From JAGOCV01 sp049445855 (GTDB lineage Bacteria > Pseudomonadota > Gammaproteobacteria > Burkholderiales > Burkholderiaceae_C): DNA of 64,000 bases. A model generated the notes under the pieces. The model saw nothing but the letters and a program-made list of their open reading frames with translations, was not told the origin of the DNA and made no database searches. The stretch's first letter is position 1. Each line of letters opens with the position of its first letter. Below are positions 16,696-24,595 of this stretch, piece after piece. Where the stretch lies: contig NZ_JBMSDV010000002.1 of the NCBI RefSeq assembly GCF_049445855.1, positions 620,001 to 684,000 of the forward strand. The letters run 5' to 3'. The translations under genes were made by a program, and so were the position numbers.

Positions 16696-17670
16696 TCAGT
16701 TGATCTTGAGCCCGGACTCCAGGATCAGCGGGCCCCACTGCGTGGCGTCTTTCGCCACGACGTTGGCGTAGCCCTGCGGCGTGCTTCCGGCGATCGGTGT
16801 GAGGCCGATGGCCTGGATCTTCTCCACGACGTCCGGCGAATTCACGGCCGTGCTCAGCAGCTTCGCGTATTCGGCCAGCAGCGCGTCGGGCGTGCCCTTG
16901 GTGGCGTAGTAGCCGAATGTCGTGCGCGCTTCGTAGAACGGATAGCCCAGTTCCTTGAACGTCGGGATGTCCGGCGCGAGCGGCGAGCGCTCGTTGCTCG
17001 CGTGCACGAGGATGCGCAGGCGGCCCGAACGATGCTCGGGCAGGTAGTCCGCAATCACCGAAGCGGCGGCCGGCACCTGGTTGCCCAGCAGGTCGGCCAG
17101 CAGCGGCTGCCCACCCTTGTACGGCACGTGCTGGAAGTCGATGCCCAGCGTCTTGCGCATCTGGTAGATCATCAGCGTGGCCAGCCCGGCGAGGCTGGGC
17201 GTTCCGATGGACGTCAGCTGCGGGTTCTTGCGCATGTGCTCCACATACTCCTTGAAGTTGTTCACGCCCATTGCGCGGTTCACGGTGATGGTGTGCGGCG
17301 CGGCGGCCACTTCGCACACCGGCGTGATGTCCTTCGGGTCGAACGCGGGCGTGCTGGAGAACAGCGTGTGCATCGAGATCGCCGAGGTCGGCGCGAGCAT
17401 CAGCACCGAGCCTTCGGTCGATTGCTGCTTGAGGTACTGCACCGCCACCGCGCCGCCGGCACCGGGGCGCGACTCCACCACGACGGTGCGGCCGAGGCTC
17501 GCACGCATCTTCTCGCCCAGCGTGCGGGCGAGCGCATCGATGGACGTGCCGGCCGGCACGGTGAGGATGACGGTGAGGGGTTTCTTGTCCTGCGCGCGCA
17601 CCCAACCTGCGGCACCAATGGACGAAGCGGCCAGCAGCGTGCTGAGCCGCCTTCTGCGGATGTTGATCAT
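16696..17670 (-). CDS. Bug/TctC-family substrate-binding protein, paralogue of the 8495 gene
   Basis: A 324-residue periplasmic binding protein beginning MINIRRRRLSTLLAASSIGA, with cleavage near WVRAQDK. Shared blocks with the 8495 protein are obvious: ILTVPAGTSIDALARTLGE, MLAPTSAIS, SIGTPSLAGLATLMIYQMRK and VPYKGGQPLLADLLGNQVPA. Even the leaders match (GGAGACAAGACATG against GGAGACAAAGACATG), which supports duplication. It is the first gene of the operon with aconitase X, so its ligand may be the AcnX substrate or a close relative. Confidence 0.93.
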   Translation of the reverse strand: MINIRRRRLSTLLAASSIGAAGWVRAQDKKPLTVILTVPAGTSIDALARTLGEKMRASLGRTVVVESRPGAGGAVAVQYLKQQSTEGSVLMLAPTSAISMHTLFSSTPAFDPKDITPVCEVAAAPHTITVNRAMGVNNFKEYVEHMRKNPQLTSIGTPSLAGLATLMIYQMRKTLGIDFQHVPYKGGQPLLADLLGNQVPAAASVIADYLPEHRSGRLRILVHASNERSPLAPDIPTFKELGYPFYEARTTFGYYATKGTPDALLAEYAKLLSTAVNSPDVVEKIQAIGLTPIAGSTPQGYANVVAKDATQWGPLILESGLKIN

Positions 17671-17828
17671 GTCTTGTCTCCTTGCTTGTCGTCGCCGGAG
17701 ACAAAACCGACTGGATGGGAACCTACAGGTTAATGGTTTACCCGCACAGGTCCATGCTCATCGTCACGCTTCATCGCCGGGGATATTCGTGTATCCGGCG
17801 GCGATGGTCGCGCGAACGACAGGTCAGT

Positions 17829-17875
17829 GCAATTGAAAAGAATTCCGCTGCCGTTAAACAGAGGTTAACGGCAGC
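17829..17875 (-). promoter_or_regulatory. putative LysR operator with promoter-proximal box, copy 2
   Basis: On the minus strand an 11-bp perfect inverted repeat GCTGCCGTTAA-N7-TTAACGGCAGC (17847-17875) contains GTTAACC-TCTG-TTTAAC. Thirteen bases further on is TTTTCAATTGC (17829-17839 on the plus strand), exactly as in copy 1. It lies 183 bp before the Bug gene it faces and 10 bp past the rlhA stop, so it could also help end rlhA transcription. However, no good T-run follows. Half-site-like sequence recurs at 17728-17742. Confidence 0.62.
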
Positions 17876-17884
17876 CTGCGGGCG

Positions 17885-19855
17885 TCACGCAGGTTGCGCG
17901 GGCCGCGACTTGTAGAACTTGACCGGGGCTTCGGGCGCCGTGTTCATCACCGAGCGCTTGATCTTGCCGACCACGTGCATCTCGCAGGGCTTGCAGTCGA
18001 AGCGCAGGGTGAGCTTCTCCTTGCCGTTGATGAGCTGCAGCGGCTCGGCGCGCACCGTACCCTGCACGCCGGTCACGCCCTTGGCCTGCTTGGGGCACAG
18101 GCTGAGCGAGAAGCGCACGCAGTGCTTGGTGATCATCAGGCTGACTTCGCCTTCTTCCTCGTGGCTCTCGTAGGCGGCGGCGATCACCTTCACGCCGTGC
18201 TTCGCATAGAAATCGCGCGCCTTGTGGTTGAACACATTGGCCAGGTAGCTGAGCGTGTCTTCCGGGTAGGGTGCGGGCGGCTCCACCGGCACGGCGCGCG
18301 GCAGGCGGTGCAGCGACTGCACGCGCACGGCCTGCAGCGCGGCCACGGCGTCGCGTCGCAGCGTGTTGAGTTGCGACGCCGGCACGAACCAGGCGCGGGG
18401 CAGGGCAATGGTCGCGTCGATCAGCTGGAACTCCGTCTCGCCCAGGCGCGCGATGCCTTCGCGCAGCTTCGCATCGGCCTGCGACGCGTCCTTCGGCGCC
18501 TGCCATGCGCAGGCGAGCGTGGCGCCCGCCGCGTGGCCGTCTTCGTCGGTGAGTTGCAACTCGAGCCCACCCGTTGCTTCGACGAGCTTCGCCCACACGC
18601 CGATGCGGCGCTCGGAGGATTTTTTCTCCAGCGTGCGCACCCAGTCCATGTCGCGGTTGCGGTTCACCTCGGTGCCCTTGCGCAGGTCCTTGAAACCGGC
18701 CATCGGGTCTTTGGGGAACACCTTCCACTTGCCGATGGCACCTTGCACCGGCTCGCAGCGGTTGGTCTGCAGGCCCACCAGTTCCTTCTGCAAATCCAGA
18801 TAGCAGAGGCCGTCGCCGTTGTGCAGCACGGTCTCGGGCGATGAGGTCTCGATCTCCACATGGTCCGCGGCCACGCGCGTTACCCAGCCGATGCTGCGGC
18901 CCGGGTTCTTGGGCGTGTCGAACGCGCCGATGTCTTCCTTGCGCCCGTTGACGAAGTAGTCGGTGAACTCGCGGTTGAAGTTCTGGTCCGGGTCGGGCAT
19001 GAAGCTGAAGGTGCACTCGCCGCTCGATGCACGTGCGAGGTCCGGGCGCTCTTCCAGGATCTCGTCGAACAGCCGGCGGTAATGCGCGGTGATGTTCTTC
19101 ACGTAGGCCATGTCCTTGTAGCGGCCCTCGACCTTGAAGCTGCGCACGCCCGCGTCGATGAGCACGCGCAGGTTGTCGCTCTGGTTGTTGTCCTTCATCG
19201 AGAGCACGTGCTTGTCGTGCGCGACGAAGCGGCCCTGGCTGTCCACCACCTGATAGGGCAGGCGGCAGGCCTGCGAACAGTCGCCCCGGTTCGCGCTGCG
19301 GCCCGTGTGCGCATGGCTGATGTAGCACTGCCCGCTGTAGGCAACGCACAGCGCGCCGTGGATGAAGAACTCCACGATGGTGCGGTTCGGGTCGGTGGCG
19401 GCGCGCACGGCGGCGATCTGCTCCACCGTGAGTTCGCGCGCCAGCACGATCTGCGAAAGCCCCGCGTCCTGCAGGAAGCGCGCCTTCTCCGGTGTGCGGA
19501 TGTCGCACTGCGTGCTGGCGTGCAACTGGATCGGCGGCAGGTCGAGCTCGAGCAAGCCCATGTCCTGGATGATCAGCGCATCCACACCCGCTTCGTATAG
19601 CTGGATCATCTGGCGGCGCGCAGGCTCCAGCTCGTCGTCGCGCAGGATGGTGTTGACCGTGCAGAAAATGCGGCTGTGGAACCGGTGCGCATGCTTCACC
19701 AGCCGCTCGATGTCCTCGATGGAGTTGTCCGCGCTGGTGCGCGCACCGAACGACGGGCCGCCGATGTAGACGGCATCGGCACCGTGATTCACGGCCTCGA
19801 TGCCGATGTCGGCCGAGCGGGCAGGGGACAGCAGTTCCAGCTGGTGGGGCAGCAT
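17885..19855 (-). CDS. rlhA: U32-family protein, 23S rRNA 5-hydroxycytidine C2501 synthase (RlhA) type
   Basis: A 656-residue U32 protein, the length of E. coli RlhA (YdcP) rather than the shorter TrhP. The U32 signature EFFIHGALCVAYSGQCYIS and the following NRGDCSQACRLPY supply Cys for an iron-sulfur centre. The N-terminus MLPHQLELLSPARSADIGIE is canonical, and the C-terminal extension (about 400-656) with FDCKPCEMHV is the long-form domain. RlhA hydroxylates C2501 of 23S rRNA using prephenate-derived chemistry. The start at 19855 is chosen on family alignment. Confidence 0.85.
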   Translation of the reverse strand: MLPHQLELLSPARSADIGIEAVNHGADAVYIGGPSFGARTSADNSIEDIERLVKHAHRFHSRIFCTVNTILRDDELEPARRQMIQLYEAGVDALIIQDMGLLELDLPPIQLHASTQCDIRTPEKARFLQDAGLSQIVLARELTVEQIAAVRAATDPNRTIVEFFIHGALCVAYSGQCYISHAHTGRSANRGDCSQACRLPYQVVDSQGRFVAHDKHVLSMKDNNQSDNLRVLIDAGVRSFKVEGRYKDMAYVKNITAHYRRLFDEILEERPDLARASSGECTFSFMPDPDQNFNREFTDYFVNGRKEDIGAFDTPKNPGRSIGWVTRVAADHVEIETSSPETVLHNGDGLCYLDLQKELVGLQTNRCEPVQGAIGKWKVFPKDPMAGFKDLRKGTEVNRNRDMDWVRTLEKKSSERRIGVWAKLVEATGGLELQLTDEDGHAAGATLACAWQAPKDASQADAKLREGIARLGETEFQLIDATIALPRAWFVPASQLNTLRRDAVAALQAVRVQSLHRLPRAVPVEPPAPYPEDTLSYLANVFNHKARDFYAKHGVKVIAAAYESHEEEGEVSLMITKHCVRFSLSLCPKQAKGVTGVQGTVRAEPLQLINGKEKLTLRFDCKPCEMHVVGKIKRSVMNTAPEAPVKFYKSRPAQPA

Positions 19856-19928
19856 TTGTCTTGTCTTCGTGGGGAAAGGCGGAATTTTCCCCGAAAAGCC
19901 CCGGCGGGGCCAGCCGCACGCCGATGCG

Positions 19929-20930
19929 TTACTTGTTGCCCGACCAGTTGCGGGCACTCGCGTCGTAGACCGTCCGGCGCACCCGGTTGAGATTGCCCAA
20001 GGGCCGGGACGCCGACGGCGCGTTCCACGGGTTGAACGGCGTCGCGTCTACCGCCTCGCGCATGGCGATGGCTTGCGCGCTCGCCAGATCGCGCCGCGAA
20101 ATCGTGAGCGTCGCCAGCTTCACGAACGGCACAGCGCCTTCTGCCCAGCCTGTGCAACCATCTTCTATGGGCGTGGTGGCCTCATCCACGAAACGCTGCG
20201 CCGAGAGCTGGTACACCACGTCGTGTGCGGCAAGCTGGGTGGCGAAGTCGGCCGCGAGGTCTGAAGGCGCAGGCCCGTCCGGGTTCGAACGCGCCGCCGG
20301 ATGCAGCTTCAGCCGCACCGGCCCCGCATCGCCCCACAGCAGCGCACCACGGCTCCAGAAACTCTCGTCGGCCAGACGACGCGTCACGCCCGTGGCCGTG
20401 GACAGATTGCGCAGGACGCGCAGCGTCTCCGCCGGCCCCAGCGTGAACAACAGACGCGGCAACACCAGCGCCTTCGGGCCGGACATGATGCAAGCAAAGT
20501 CGACGAACTGCTCCGCGTCGCGCGCGTGAGAAATGGGGAAGTTCGTCAGCAGCAGTTCATGCACACCGCCACCCGGCAAGTGCAGCCGAAGCGCAGCGCC
20601 CCGCATGTCACGCTTGCTGCCGCCGTGCGGTACGCCGCTCGCGTTGGAGAGGCGCACCGTGCAACGGATTTGGGCGCCGGGCTGGAAGTGATGTTGTGCC
20701 AGATCGGAGGGAATGTCGGGCGACACGGCAAGCACTGCGTTGTCCACGCCTGCCAGGATTTCCGCGTGCAGCGTGCGCAGGTTGCGCCCGCCGGAGGTTT
20801 GCGCCAAGTTTCGGTGCTGCACGTCATGCATGCGCCCGACCAGTTCATCGAACAGCTTGTTCTCAGCCGCTTCGGACCCGCCCAACCAGGCTTCGCGCCA
20901 GCGCGGTGCGGTGTTTGTGGTGTTGTTCAT
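19929..20930 (-). CDS. catalase-like heme protein (short catalase family)
   Basis: A 333-residue member of the catalase superfamily, shorter than ordinary catalases. The distal His is likely in RTLHAEILAGVDN. CTVRLSNASGVPHGGSKRDM and RGAALRLHLPGG follow the catalase barrel, and HARDAEQFVDFACIM resembles the segment after it. The C-terminal LNRVRRTVYDASARNW contains the candidate proximal Tyr. No signal peptide is visible. Relatives are annotated catalase family protein and may act on lipid peroxides; true catalase activity is unproven. It stands alone between rlhA and the low-GC cassette. Confidence 0.75.
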   Translation of the reverse strand: MNNTTNTAPRWREAWLGGSEAAENKLFDELVGRMHDVQHRNLAQTSGGRNLRTLHAEILAGVDNAVLAVSPDIPSDLAQHHFQPGAQIRCTVRLSNASGVPHGGSKRDMRGAALRLHLPGGGVHELLLTNFPISHARDAEQFVDFACIMSGPKALVLPRLLFTLGPAETLRVLRNLSTATGVTRRLADESFWSRGALLWGDAGPVRLKLHPAARSNPDGPAPSDLAADFATQLAAHDVVYQLSAQRFVDEATTPIEDGCTGWAEGAVPFVKLATLTISRRDLASAQAIAMREAVDATPFNPWNAPSASRPLGNLNRVRRTVYDASARNWSGNK

Positions 20931-21006
20931 TTTGTTTTCCCCTTGGCTCTATGGCCGGTGACGCATTATCGGGAAAGCACCGGGAGCAGCTAGCGCTGAG
21001 AGATGT

Positions 21007-21480
21007 CTATCGAGGAAATTGCTTGTGTTTGACCGTCAAAAGCGCTCGCTTAGCTCGAAGCGTTGCTTCTGCAATTTCTTGATACTGCGGATCAGCTTCA
21101 TTGAGCGGGGCGATATGCTCATCTTCAAAATGCCTAGCTGAGATCGCTCTTCTTAAGGCACTCAGCTCGCTGCGACAGGGGGTCAGTATCTTCTGGTCTG
21201 ATTCAATGTCAGAAAGAGCGATGACCCTCATCGAGATGTCCTGCAAAGTCATTTTTATCTTGAGTTCGCTTGTCACGTTTCTGGCCGAAAGGTGATAGTT
21301 TCGAGCTTCGGTCAAAAGATCTGTAAGAGCGTTGGAAAGTCCTTCGGCAGAAGTCGCGACCATTTCTCGTCGAGCTTTATCTCGATCTCGCCCGCTCGAC
21401 AAATTATGTACAACATACCAGCCCAGTGCCACTACGCCCGCTTGGCCAAGCCATGTGAGAAATGGATACTCGGGACTCAT
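21007..21480 (-). CDS. hypothetical membrane-anchored protein of the STAS/ATPase cassette
   Basis: A 157-residue protein with one N-terminal membrane segment (FLTWLGQAGVVALGWYVVHN, about residues 7-27). A charged helical cytoplasmic part follows (RDRDKARREM and onward), probably coiled coil between residues 30 and 85. No enzyme motif is visible. Its ATG overlaps the stop of the preceding STAS-like gene as ATGA, so it is made with the other two cassette proteins. Lower-GC codon use than the flanking housekeeping genes suggests acquisition. A membrane effector or anchoring role is possible, by inference only. Confidence 0.65.
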   Translation of the reverse strand: MSPEYPFLTWLGQAGVVALGWYVVHNLSSGRDRDKARREMVATSAEGLSNALTDLLTEARNYHLSARNVTSELKIKMTLQDISMRVIALSDIESDQKILTPCRSELSALRRAISARHFEDEHIAPLNEADPQYQEIAEATLRAKRALLTVKHKQFPR

Positions 21481-21800
21481 AGATTTAGAAGCTTGGCGGC
21501 ATCCCTAATGTATTCCTGTACTTCTTCGCAGATTGAAGGATCTGAGGATTTCAGCTTTAAATGCTCATCGAAGAAGGACCCGGGCTTTTTCAGCGAGCGG
21601 ACTAACCCGCCGAAGGCCTCCTCCAAAAAGGAAGAGCCATACCCTACGGTCCCATCAAAATCGACGGTAACTATCTCCCCAGCAGAAAGTGGGGACTCGA
21701 GAAATCGCTCTCTAAATCCCTCGCCACTAGTGGATCCATTTTGCTTGTATCGCCCAGAGGGATATCGCGTAAAGTCCTTTGCGATGCTAACTTCAATCAT
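21477..21800 (-). CDS. STAS-like domain protein (DUF4325-like)
   Basis: A 107-residue protein beginning MIEVSIAKDFTRYPSGRYKQ. The segment VTVDFDGTVGYGSSFLEEAF (about residues 44-63) has the pattern of STAS-like DUF4325 domains: a beta strand with Asp, then a Gly-rich turn and a helix. The start at 21800 overlaps the ATPase stop (ATGA). STAS-like proteins commonly pair with GHKL ATPases as anti-sigma-antagonist-style switches, which fits the upstream gene. The call rests on motif recall. The target is unknown. Confidence 0.7.
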   Translation of the reverse strand: MIEVSIAKDFTRYPSGRYKQNGSTSGEGFRERFLESPLSAGEIVTVDFDGTVGYGSSFLEEAFGGLVRSLKKPGSFFDEHLKLKSSDPSICEEVQEYIRDAAKLLNL

Positions 21801-22858
21801 TCTTGATCTCCAACGGGAAGCTTCCACCAAATGATGGTGCCGCGTATGTCAATACCTAGATCACCAAAGATTTTTTTCTGCTCACGTCCATTCGCGTACG
21901 TGTACTGAATCCAGCCAGTATTGCTGAGGATCATAAGATCCCCATTGCCATGTTTACGTAGGACGGAGAGCGCATCGCGCGACCCTTTGCCCCGCTCGCT
22001 CTGATGCGTGCCGCTTCGCCCGTACTCCATGGCTGTATGGATAGCTATTGAATCGCGGTTGGTTCCGACTAGCAAGTTGGCGAGCTCCGAAATGAATTTC
22101 TCTGGAATAGTCTGTGCGATTGTTGCCTTGTACCCGCAACCCAGATCACAAACGGCGGCTGTAAATATTCCGTCACGCAACTGGGTAAACATCCACCACC
22201 GTGTCTCCGGCAACCCGTTAAACCCATCAGCACGAGGTACTTTGTACGCGTGATCAACGGAATTTGCGACGGCTTCACTAACACCGCGCCATATTCCGCT
22301 CAGCTCCATGTGCCGAGCGTGTGCTTTGTTCACCTTTTCTGCAACTACCTCCAGAATCGCGAGCTTTTCGCCTGACTGATCCTTGCCTTTGGACGCCTTC
22401 CAATACACCACGTCCTCTCGTTCAGGAATGATGTCGCAACTGTCGCCGGTAATCTCGTGTAAGCCAATCTGCTTAAGAACCTCACGTGCCCTTCTTCGAT
22501 GGGGGTCAATAATTGTGATTGGCTTGGGCAGATGCGAGAGAGAGACGATTCGATCCAACTCCGCGTAGAGATAAATCGTGCTTACGGGGTAGAACGACTC
22601 CGTGTGCCTGAAATCTAGAACAGTAGGCTGTTGGTCGCGTAATATAGTTTGAGCAACTGCGCGTAGAAACTTCACCGTTTCTCGCCCAGAGGCGCGAATC
22701 GCATCGAATTTTCTCGGGGCAACAATTAGCTCACCAGGACGAACATAGCGATTCTCAACAGGAATCACATGCCTTTGGGTCTTGTTAGCTCGTTTGTCGA
22801 GGCTGTACCGAGCCAGCCTAGCTTGTCGCTCGAACAACTCTCTGGATGGCTTCTTCAT
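21797..22858 (-). CDS. GHKL ATPase with N-terminal STAS-like region
   Basis: A 353-residue protein. About residues 75-140 look STAS-like (PTVLDFRHTESFYPVSTIYL, then PITIIDPHRRRAREVLKQIG). The C-terminal part is a GHKL ATPase: N-box E195-A-V-A-N199-S-V-D202, G1 box D238-L-G-C-G242, G2 box S288-E-R-G-K-G-S294 and a closing TIIWWKLP strand. The arrangement resembles a SpoIIAA-SpoIIAB-like switch in one chain. It is the first gene of a three-gene overlapping cassette, about 90 bp from the 3' end of tRNA-Ser. Composition is lower in GC than neighbours. It could be a signalling or defence ATPase; function unknown. Confidence 0.75.
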   Translation of the reverse strand: MKKPSRELFERQARLARYSLDKRANKTQRHVIPVENRYVRPGELIVAPRKFDAIRASGRETVKFLRAVAQTILRDQQPTVLDFRHTESFYPVSTIYLYAELDRIVSLSHLPKPITIIDPHRRRAREVLKQIGLHEITGDSCDIIPEREDVVYWKASKGKDQSGEKLAILEVVAEKVNKAHARHMELSGIWRGVSEAVANSVDHAYKVPRADGFNGLPETRWWMFTQLRDGIFTAAVCDLGCGYKATIAQTIPEKFISELANLLVGTNRDSIAIHTAMEYGRSGTHQSERGKGSRDALSVLRKHGNGDLMILSNTGWIQYTYANGREQKKIFGDLGIDIRGTIIWWKLPVGDQE

Positions 22859-22946
22859 TCCAACCGCCTCCCATCAATATTGTTCGATGGATTGTGGGGT
22901 AGAAATGCAAACGGGCCCATGAACGGGCCCGTACTGTGTAGCGATC

Positions 22947-23037
22947 TGGCGGAGAGGGCGGGATTCGAACCCGCGGAGGGCTATTAACCCTCACACGCTT
23001 TCCAGGCGTGCGACTTAAACCGCTCATCCACCTCTCC
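22947..23037 (-). tRNA. tRNA-Ser(GGA), CCA encoded
   Basis: On the minus strand the acceptor stem GGAGAGG (23037-23031) pairs with CCTCTCC, followed by discriminator G and an encoded CCA (22949-22947). The anticodon arm has loop CTGGAAA, giving anticodon GGA for UCC/UCU serine codons. A long variable arm (GTGAGGGTTAATAGCCCTC region) and GGTTCGAATCC in the T arm confirm a class II serine tRNA. Its 3' end faces the low-GC cassette, the usual geometry for tRNA-targeted islands. Confidence 0.97.
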
Positions 23038-23089
23038 GGGAACCGCGCATTGTATCTCAATGCGCGGGCCGATTTTCCTGCTGTTGCGA

Positions 23090-24007
23090 TCAGCCGCGTG
23101 CCTGGGTGCCTTGCACCATCTTCATGGCCGAGCCGATGAGGGCTGCCACTTCGGTCATGTTGCTGGGGACGATGAGGGTGGTGTTGGCGTCCGATGCCAC
23201 CTTGCCGTAGGCTTCGACGGCTTTCTCGGCCACTTTCAGTTGTACGGCCTGTTCGCCGCCGGGTTGGCGGATGGCTTCGGCCACGCGTTCGATGGCCTGC
23301 GCGGTGGCTTCGGCCACAGCGGTGATGGACGCGGCCTCACCCTGTGCGTTGTTGATCTGCGCCTGCTTTTCACCTTCGGAGCGGGCGATGAAGGCTTCGC
23401 GTTCGCCGGTGGCGATGTTGATCTGTTCCTGGCGGCGGCCTTCGGACGCGGCGATCAGCGCGCGCTTTTCGCGTTCGGCGGTGATCTGCGCCTGCATGGA
23501 GCGCAGGATTTCTGCGGGCGGCGTCAGGTCCTTGATTTCATAGCGCAGCACCTTCACGCCCCAGTTGAGCGCGGCTTCGTCGATGGCCTGCACCACTTGC
23601 GCGTTGATGATGTCGCGCTCTTCGAAGGTCTTGTCCAGCTCCAGCTTGCCGATCACGCTGCGCAGCGAGGTCTGGGCGAGTTGCGTCACGGCCATGATGT
23701 AGTTGGACGAGCCGTAGCTCGCGCGCATCGGGTCGGTCACCTGGAAGTACAGGATGCCGTCCACCTGCAGCTGGGTGTTGTCGCGGGTAATGCAGACCTG
23801 GCTGGGCACGTCCAGCGGGATTTCCTTCAGGCTGTGCTTGTAGGCCACGCGGTCGATGAAGGGCACGAGGAAGTTCAGGCCCGGGGTGAGGGTGCCGGCG
23901 TATTTGCCCAGGCGTTCTTTCACCCAGGCGTTCTGCTGTGGCACGACCTTGACGGAGCGGACGACGAAGATGGCCGCGATGACGAACAGGATGATGGCGA
24001 TTTCCAT
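23090..24007 (-). CDS. SPFH/band 7 (stomatin-like, QmcA type) membrane protein
   Basis: A 305-residue protein with an N-terminal membrane helix (MEIAIILFVIAAIFVVRSVK). An SPFH domain follows (VVPQQNAWVKERLGKYAGTL to LRSVIGKLELDKTFEERDII). Then comes a long Glu/Ala/Arg coiled coil from about residue 175, with repeats such as EGRRQEQINIATGEREAF. Stomatin-like proteins organise membrane microdomains and often associate with proteases. The NfeD-type gene lies directly upstream in the same direction, the standard partner. No unusual features. Confidence 0.93.
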   Translation of the reverse strand: MEIAIILFVIAAIFVVRSVKVVPQQNAWVKERLGKYAGTLTPGLNFLVPFIDRVAYKHSLKEIPLDVPSQVCITRDNTQLQVDGILYFQVTDPMRASYGSSNYIMAVTQLAQTSLRSVIGKLELDKTFEERDIINAQVVQAIDEAALNWGVKVLRYEIKDLTPPAEILRSMQAQITAEREKRALIAASEGRRQEQINIATGEREAFIARSEGEKQAQINNAQGEAASITAVAEATAQAIERVAEAIRQPGGEQAVQLKVAEKAVEAYGKVASDANTTLIVPSNMTEVAALIGSAMKMVQGTQARG

Positions 24008-24036
24008 GGTGTTTCTCTCCTCGGATGTTCAGGAAT

Positions 24037-24465
24037 TCAGAGCTTGTCGACCAGCAGGCGGTTGCCGATGACTTCGGCCACGCGATGCTGGCCGGGGACG
24101 GGATTGTTGCCCGGGCGGCTGACCACGGTCCACTGCGCGCCACGGTATTTCACATTCGCGGTGCCGTCGGTGTTCCAGGCCTCGACGTTGACGGTTTCGC
24201 CCACGTCCATGTTCACGTCCGGGTTGCTCGACGCCTGCGGGCCGAGCGGGTATTTGGCCTTGCGCACGTAGTACCAGGCGACCACGGCACCGGCGCCGAT
24301 GACGGCCGCCGTGACGATCTGCCCCACGGGCGCGAGCCCCGCGTGCGCGGCCAGCGCGCCGGCTGCGAGGCCGATGGCGAGCATCAGCAGGTAGAAGGTG
24401 CCCGTGACCAGTTCCAGCGCCACCGCGCCGCCTGCCAGGATCCACCACATTGTCGATTGAGCCAT
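24037..24465 (-). CDS. NfeD-family membrane protein
   Basis: A 142-residue short NfeD homologue. Two hydrophobic segments (WWILAGGAVALELVTGTFYL, and about residues 45-66, GQIVTAAVIGAGAVVAWYYV) lead to an OB-fold-like C-terminal part (VGETVNVEAWNTDGTANVKY to VIGNRLLVDKL). The start at 24465 follows GGAGGG at good spacing; longer in-frame openings upstream lack it. It is co-transcribed with the downstream SPFH gene, 29 nt apart, and the two probably act together in the membrane. Confidence 0.9.
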   Translation of the reverse strand: MAQSTMWWILAGGAVALELVTGTFYLLMLAIGLAAGALAAHAGLAPVGQIVTAAVIGAGAVVAWYYVRKAKYPLGPQASSNPDVNMDVGETVNVEAWNTDGTANVKYRGAQWTVVSRPGNNPVPGQHRVAEVIGNRLLVDKL

Positions 24466-24595
24466 GCGTACCCTCCGTCTGTATTGACCGCACCACATTC
24501 TGGGGCAAAAGCATGGCACCAAAATAGGCCTGCCTCATTATTTCCGTACACTTCGCGCCTGTTTATCCCGCGCCGCCCCCCGGAGGTCTCCCCCC

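Noticed and set aside
17847..17875. Palindrome read as the rlhA terminator
   Set aside because: No T-run follows on the minus strand, and the same core with the same downstream box occurs at 8376-8416; an operator fits better, though a minor terminator role is not excluded.
20931..21006. Search for a copy of the tRNA-Ser 3' end as an attachment repeat
   Set aside because: No stretch matching the T arm or acceptor sequence was seen at the far side of the cassette.
22769..22987. Short plus-strand frame crossing the tRNA-Ser gene (ends AERAGFEPAEGY)
   Set aside because: That peptide is the known artefact of translating a tRNA complement; the tRNA explains the sequence.
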